The position numbers were made by a program, and so were the translations under genes. Positions 23,078 through 26,621 of a stretch of DNA of 26,621 nucleotides are shown here, one piece after another. This stretch comes from Flavobacterium sp. UBA6195 (lineage in GTDB: Bacteria > Bacteroidota > Bacteroidia > Flavobacteriales > Flavobacteriaceae): positions 1-26,621 of the forward strand of contig NZ_DITB01000052.1 of NCBI RefSeq assembly GCF_002422095.1. The letters run 5' to 3'. The notes under the pieces are model-generated. The model had not been told where the DNA came from. It ran no database searches and saw only the letters and a program-made list of their open reading frames with translations. Within the stretch, counting starts at the first letter, position 1, and every line of letters starts with the position of its first letter.

Positions 23078-24949
23078 ATGTTTTTAAATCAATATGATGT
23101 AATTGTTGTGGGTGCTGGTCACGCTGGTTGTGAAGCTGCTGCTGCTGCTGCTAACATGGGGTGTTCTACGCTTTTGGTGACAATGAATCTTCAAAACATT
23201 GCACAAATGTCGTGTAATCCTGCTATGGGAGGAATTGCAAAAGGACAAATCGTGCGTGAGATTGATGCCTTGGGTGGATACTCTGGAATTGTTTCAGATA
23301 AGACCGCAATCCAATTCAAGATGTTGAATAAATCAAAAGGACCAGCGATGTGGTCGCCAAGAGTACAATCGGACAGAATGCGTTTTTCGGATGAATGGAG
23401 ATCGATGTTGGAGAATACTCCGAACTTGGATTTCTACCAAGAAATGGTTGCCGGAATTTTATCAGAGAACGGAAAGATTGTAGGAGTGAAAACTTCTCTT
23501 GGAGTCGAAATTAAAGCTAAGTCGGTTGTGTTGACAAACGGAACTTTTTTGAATGGTTTGATTCATATTGGTGATAAACAATTTGGTGGTGGTCGCGCAG
23601 GTGAAAGTGCTTCATTTGGAATCACAGAAGATTTAGTGAAGTTAGGTTTCGAATCAGGAAGAATGAAAACCGGAACACCTCCTCGTGTAGATGGTCGTTC
23701 TTTAGATTTTTCCAAAATGGTAGAGCAACCTGGTGACGAACATCCAGAAAAGTTTTCGTATTCTAATTTGACCGCTCCATTAAAAACACAACGTTCTTGT
23801 TGGATGTCGTATACTTCATTGGAAGTGCATGATATTTTACGTGAAGGTTTTGATAGAAGTCCAATGTTTAATGGAAGAATCAAAAGTTTAGGTCCGAGAT
23901 ATTGTCCATCGATTGAAGATAAGATTAATCGTTTTGCAGATAAAGAAAGACATCAATTATTTGTAGAACCAGAAGGTTGGACAACTTGTGAATATTACAT
24001 CAACGGATTTTCAACTTCATTGCCAGAAGATGTTCAGTTCAAAGCTTTACGTTCTGTGGCAGGATTTGAGAATGTGAAATTTTTCCGACCAGGTTATGCT
24101 ATTGAATACGATTACTTCCCTCCTACGCAATTGCAACACACTTTAGAAACTAAATTAGTGGAAGGTTTATATTTCGCAGGGCAAATTAATGGAACAACTG
24201 GTTACGAAGAAGCGGCCTCTCAAGGTTTAATGGCAGGAATTAATGCAGCATTAAAAGTTCAGAACAGAGAACCATTTATCTTAAAAAGAGATGAAGCGTA
24301 TATTGGTGTTTTAATTGACGACTTAATTACGAAAGGAACAGAAGAACCTTATCGTATGTTTACTTCTCGTGCCGAATACAGAACATTACTTCGTCAAGAT
24401 AATGCTGATTTTAGATTAACACCAAAAGCATTTGAAATTGGTTTAGCTAAAGAAGAGCGTTTGATTCGTATGGAGCAAAAATTCTCACAATCGGATGCGA
24501 TGGTGAATTTCTTTAGAGAAACAAGTTTAAAACCAGAAGAAGCAAATCCAATTTTAGAAGCTAAAGGTTCTGCTCCGATGAGTCAACCTGATAAAATGTT
24601 TAAAGTGTTCTCTCGTCCCCAATTGGATTTGGAAGATTTTAGAAAATTCAAAAAAGTGGCAGCTTATATCGAAGAACATGATTTAGATCAAGAAGTGGTT
24701 GAGCAAGCCGAAATTCAAGTGAAATATTCGGGTTATATTGAAAAGGAAAAAAATAATGCAGATAAACTAACTCGTTTAGAAGATATGATTATTCCGGATA
24801 ATTTCAATTTCGATAAAATCCAATCCATTTCAATTGAAGCCAAACAAAAATTAAATAAAATTCGACCACGAACTATCGCACAAGCTTCTCGTATTAGTGG
24901 AGTTTCGCCAAGTGATATTTCGGTGTTGTTAATATACATGGGAAGATAA
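23078..24949 (+). CDS. mnmG: tRNA uridine-5-carboxymethylaminomethyl modification enzyme MnmG
   Basis: 623 residues, full length. MnmG (GidA) works with MnmE to modify the wobble uridine of several tRNAs, using FAD and methylene-tetrahydrofolate. Seen: the FAD-binding VVGAGHAGCEAA (10-21), QMSCNPAMGGIAKGQIVREIDALGG (about 43-67), TGTPPRVDGRSLDFS, the catalytic-site block GPRYCPSIEDK, GYEEAASQGLMAG near the end of the FAD domain, and a helical C-terminal domain (about 540-620) for MnmE and tRNA contact. The gene is often close to the replication origin in bacteria. Here parS sites lie on both sides of it. Confidence 0.97.
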   Translation: MFLNQYDVIVVGAGHAGCEAAAAAANMGCSTLLVTMNLQNIAQMSCNPAMGGIAKGQIVREIDALGGYSGIVSDKTAIQFKMLNKSKGPAMWSPRVQSDRMRFSDEWRSMLENTPNLDFYQEMVAGILSENGKIVGVKTSLGVEIKAKSVVLTNGTFLNGLIHIGDKQFGGGRAGESASFGITEDLVKLGFESGRMKTGTPPRVDGRSLDFSKMVEQPGDEHPEKFSYSNLTAPLKTQRSCWMSYTSLEVHDILREGFDRSPMFNGRIKSLGPRYCPSIEDKINRFADKERHQLFVEPEGWTTCEYYINGFSTSLPEDVQFKALRSVAGFENVKFFRPGYAIEYDYFPPTQLQHTLETKLVEGLYFAGQINGTTGYEEAASQGLMAGINAALKVQNREPFILKRDEAYIGVLIDDLITKGTEEPYRMFTSRAEYRTLLRQDNADFRLTPKAFEIGLAKEERLIRMEQKFSQSDAMVNFFRETSLKPEEANPILEAKGSAPMSQPDKMFKVFSRPQLDLEDFRKFKKVAAYIEEHDLDQEVVEQAEIQVKYSGYIEKEKNNADKLTRLEDMIIPDNFNFDKIQSISIEAKQKLNKIRPRTIAQASRISGVSPSDISVLLIYMGR

Positions 24950-24952
24950 GAA

Positions 24953-24983
24953 AGTGAACAGTGTTCAGTTTTTAGTGTTCAGT
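24953..24983 (-). repeat. 31-bp TGAACACT-type repeat, copy 2
   Basis: On the minus strand it starts ACTGAACACTAAAAACTGAA and matches 10779-10809 with four differences over 31 bases. It lies 4 bases after mnmG and 5 bases before parS site 3. Confidence 0.7.
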
Positions 24984-24988
24984 AAAAA

Positions 24989-25004
24989 TGTTTCACGTGA
25001 AACA
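24989..25004. other. parS site 3, perfect palindrome
   Basis: TGTTTCACGTGAAACA, a perfect 16-base palindrome equal to the general parS consensus. It lies between mnmG and the methyltransferase gene. Confidence 0.95.
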
Positions 25005-25052
25005 ACCTTGTCAACCCCATTAAAATAAGCCTTTCGCATAAAATTAAAATAA

Positions 25053-25901
25053 ATGAATTTTTTAGAAGATAAAAGTTTTATTTCCGTTAAAGATTTTTCA
25101 GTTTCTGGAGAATCTTTTTCCTTGTTGTTAAATGAGGAATATCAGATTTTAAAAACACATCCCCAACCTACCTTAGATAAATTAGGTTCGTATTACGAAT
25201 TTGAAGATTATATTTCGCACACCGATGGAAAACGTACGTTGTTTGAAAAAATGTATCATTTCATCAAAAGAAAAGCCATTCGTGATAAAGTTAAATTGAT
25301 AAATTCTTACCAACCTGTTAAAGGAAGAATTTTAGACATCGGAGCAGGAACTGGAGATTTTCTTTTGGAATGCAAAAATCAGAACTGGGATATTCTTGGA
25401 ATTGAACCAAACGATAAAGCAAAAGGAATTGCTGTTGGAAAAGGAATTAAATTTGGTGATACGATTGAAAAATTAGAAAGCAATTCTTTTGATGTAATTA
25501 CCATGTGGCACGTTTTAGAACACGTTCCAGATGTCGAACATCAAGTTGCTGAATTAAAAAGATTGTTGAAACCTTCTGGAACAATTATTATTGCTGTTCC
25601 TAATTTCAAATCGTATGATGCGAATCATTATAAAGAATTTTGGGCCGCTTATGATGTGCCAAGACATTTGTGGCATTTCTCAAAAACAGCCATCGAAAAA
25701 TTATTCGATAAACAAAATATGAATTTGGAAGATATTAAACCCATGTGGTTTGATAGTTTTTATGTATCACTTTTATCCGAAAAATATAAATCAGGAAAAA
25801 TGAATTTCATTTCTGGATTTTTTATCGGTTTGATCTCAAATGTATCAGGATTCTTTAAAAAAGAGTTTTCATCACATATTTATGTGTTAAAAAACAAGTA
25901 A
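25053..25901 (+). CDS. Class I SAM-dependent methyltransferase
   Basis: 282 residues. Motif I GRILDIGAGTGDF (91-103) binds S-adenosylmethionine, the acidic E118 of GIEPN follows at the end of the second strand, and DVITMWHVLEHVPD (about 149-162) and LLKPSGTIIIAVPN are the later class I motifs. The N-terminal about 85 residues (SVSGESFSLLLNEEY, EDYISHTDGKRTLFEKMYHF) are a family-specific extension. The C-terminal segment (about 250-270, FISGFFIGLISNVSGFF) is hydrophobic and may contact the membrane. The substrate is unknown; similar enzymes act on quinone precursors or glycans, but nothing here decides it. It follows mnmG by about 100 bases in the same direction. Confidence 0.87.
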   Translation: MNFLEDKSFISVKDFSVSGESFSLLLNEEYQILKTHPQPTLDKLGSYYEFEDYISHTDGKRTLFEKMYHFIKRKAIRDKVKLINSYQPVKGRILDIGAGTGDFLLECKNQNWDILGIEPNDKAKGIAVGKGIKFGDTIEKLESNSFDVITMWHVLEHVPDVEHQVAELKRLLKPSGTIIIAVPNFKSYDANHYKEFWAAYDVPRHLWHFSKTAIEKLFDKQNMNLEDIKPMWFDSFYVSLLSEKYKSGKMNFISGFFIGLISNVSGFFKKEFSSHIYVLKNK

Positions 25902-25910
25902 AAACCATTT

Positions 25911-25932
25911 TAAAGCGATTTTAGACACTTTT
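25911..25932 (-). repeat. 22-bp dispersed inverted repeat, copy 2
   Basis: Exact reverse complement of 16313-16334, starting 10 bases after the methyltransferase stop. The remaining bases up to the ompH promoter hold nothing else I recognise. Confidence 0.75.
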
Positions 25933-26082
25933 TTGTTTAATTTGATGTAATTTACTGTCTTTTTTTAGATGCTTTGTCTAATTTAAATTATAAAAGTTGA
26001 TTTTAATAGCTTGAATCTATCATTTTTAAAAATACATATAAGAAATTCTTATAATTGAAAAATAAATAAAAAAGCAACATAT

Positions 26083-26112
26083 TTGTTACTTTACAACTTA
26101 TTATTACTTTTA
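26083..26112 (+). promoter_or_regulatory. Promoter of the OmpH/Skp gene
   Basis: TTG (26083-26085), 19 bases, then TACTTTTA (26105-26112), one base off TAnnTTTG. Spacing fits the -33/-7 promoter and the ATG is 30 bases further on. Confidence 0.6.
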
Positions 26113-26142
26113 CGAAAAATTATTAATTACCAATATACAACG

Positions 26143-26621
26143 ATGAAAAAATTAGTATTGATTTTAGGTGTTGCATTTAGCGTTTTAGCATGTAACAAAA
26201 CAGAAACAAGTTCAAAAGAATTTAAAACTGCATATATAGATACTGCTGAGTTAATTGAGAAATACGAGAAATTCAAAGATGAAGATGATAAATTCAAAGT
26301 TAAATCTGAAGAATTAGGTCGTCCTCTTGAGGCAAAAGTAAGAGCATTCCAAGCAGACGCACAGAATTTTCAGAGAAATGCGCAAGCTAAGGGACCTCAA
26401 TGGGCACAACAAATGGGAGCTGCTTTACAACAAAGAGAGCAAGAATTAGGAGTTGAACAAAATGCTTTAATTCAACAATTACAACAAGAAGGAGCTGTTT
26501 TAAAAGATACTTTAATTAGCGAAGTAAAAAAATTCATCAAAGATTACGGAAAGAAAAAAGGATATGATTATATCTACGGAACAGGTGATGCTGCAACAGT
26601 TCTTTACGCTAAAGAGGGTTA
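26143..26621 (+). CDS. OmpH/Skp-family periplasmic chaperone, predicted lipoprotein, 3' end outside window
   Basis: 159 codons are present before the window ends. Skp/OmpH proteins are trimeric periplasmic chaperones that hold unfolded outer-membrane proteins with long helical arms. The sequence shows a lipoprotein signal peptide (MKKLVLILGVAFSVLACNK, lipobox VLAC with C17), a conserved strand (TAYIDTAELIEKYEKFKD), then a long coiled coil (about 45-135, rich in Gln, Glu, Lys) and the returning strand KKKGYDYIYGTGDAATVLYA. The classic Skp is soluble, so membrane anchoring by lipid is a variation; Asn at the +2 position does not match the enteric retention signal. The gene has its own promoter. 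Confidence 0.88.
   Translation, partial: MKKLVLILGVAFSVLACNKTETSSKEFKTAYIDTAELIEKYEKFKDEDDKFKVKSEELGRPLEAKVRAFQADAQNFQRNAQAKGPQWAQQMGAALQQREQELGVEQNALIQQLQQEGAVLKDTLISEVKKFIKDYGKKKGYDYIYGTGDAATVLYAKEG

Noticed and set aside
1..26621. CRISPR array, prophage, insertion sequence or defence island
   Set aside because: No regular spacer-repeat pattern, transposase, integrase or phage genes are visible; all long ORFs are housekeeping or envelope genes.

Overview
The window reads as a piece of chromosome from a member of the Flavobacteriaceae, most likely Flavobacterium or a close relative. The evidence is the low-GC DNA, the many matches to the Bacteroidetes sigma-factor -7 element TAnnTTTG a few tens of bases before genes, the lack of clear Shine-Dalgarno sites, and family-typical genes (DUF4175, DUF2807, a GH3-like protein beside TatA, a Skp/OmpH lipoprotein). 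Nearly all of it is core housekeeping sequence. I see no CRISPR array, transposase, phage or defence gene, and no convincing new multi-gene system.

Layout. 1-2072: a GH3-family enzyme (cut by the window start) behind a membrane-anchored, catalytically degenerate M23/LytM protein, both on the minus strand. 2202-4936: tatA (+), tex (-) and a DUF1294 membrane protein (+). 4901-6190: an rpiB-nnrD operon (-). 6218-6813: a gene-free, very AT-rich block. 6814-7334: two tandem DUF2007 paralogues (-). 7458-11504: rnr, a small membrane protein, a DUF2807 protein and a LysE-type exporter, all plus strand. 11505-11836: a single tRNA-Cys (-) trailed by two decayed copies of its own 3' end. 11913-16047: an LTA-synthase-like sulfatase (+), folB (-) and glnS (+). 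16506-19072: an SPFH/slipin gene and gltX (-). 19283-26621: DUF4175 protein, ybeY, mnmG, a SAM methyltransferase and a partial OmpH/Skp lipoprotein, all plus strand.

The strongest global signal is origin proximity. Three near-perfect or perfect parS sites (TGTTTCACGTGRAACA) flank mnmG, and the first also encodes the last residues of YbeY. Genes to the left of about 6.2 kb are mostly on the minus strand and genes to the right of about 7.4 kb mostly on the plus strand. Between them lies the AT-rich gap with a dense cluster of TTAACA/TGTTAA words. I infer that 6231-6813 is a candidate oriC; that part is not proven because no canonical DnaA box is present.

Other non-coding structure includes five REP-like elements, all in the same orientation and one of them in the gltX leader; a 31-bp TGAACACT-type repeat present twice in opposite orientation, one copy abutting the TTG start of the exporter gene; a 22-bp exact inverted repeat shared by two distant intergenic regions; and a full set of hairpin terminators, two of them perfect and bidirectional between converging genes. 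Three genes appear to start with TTG.
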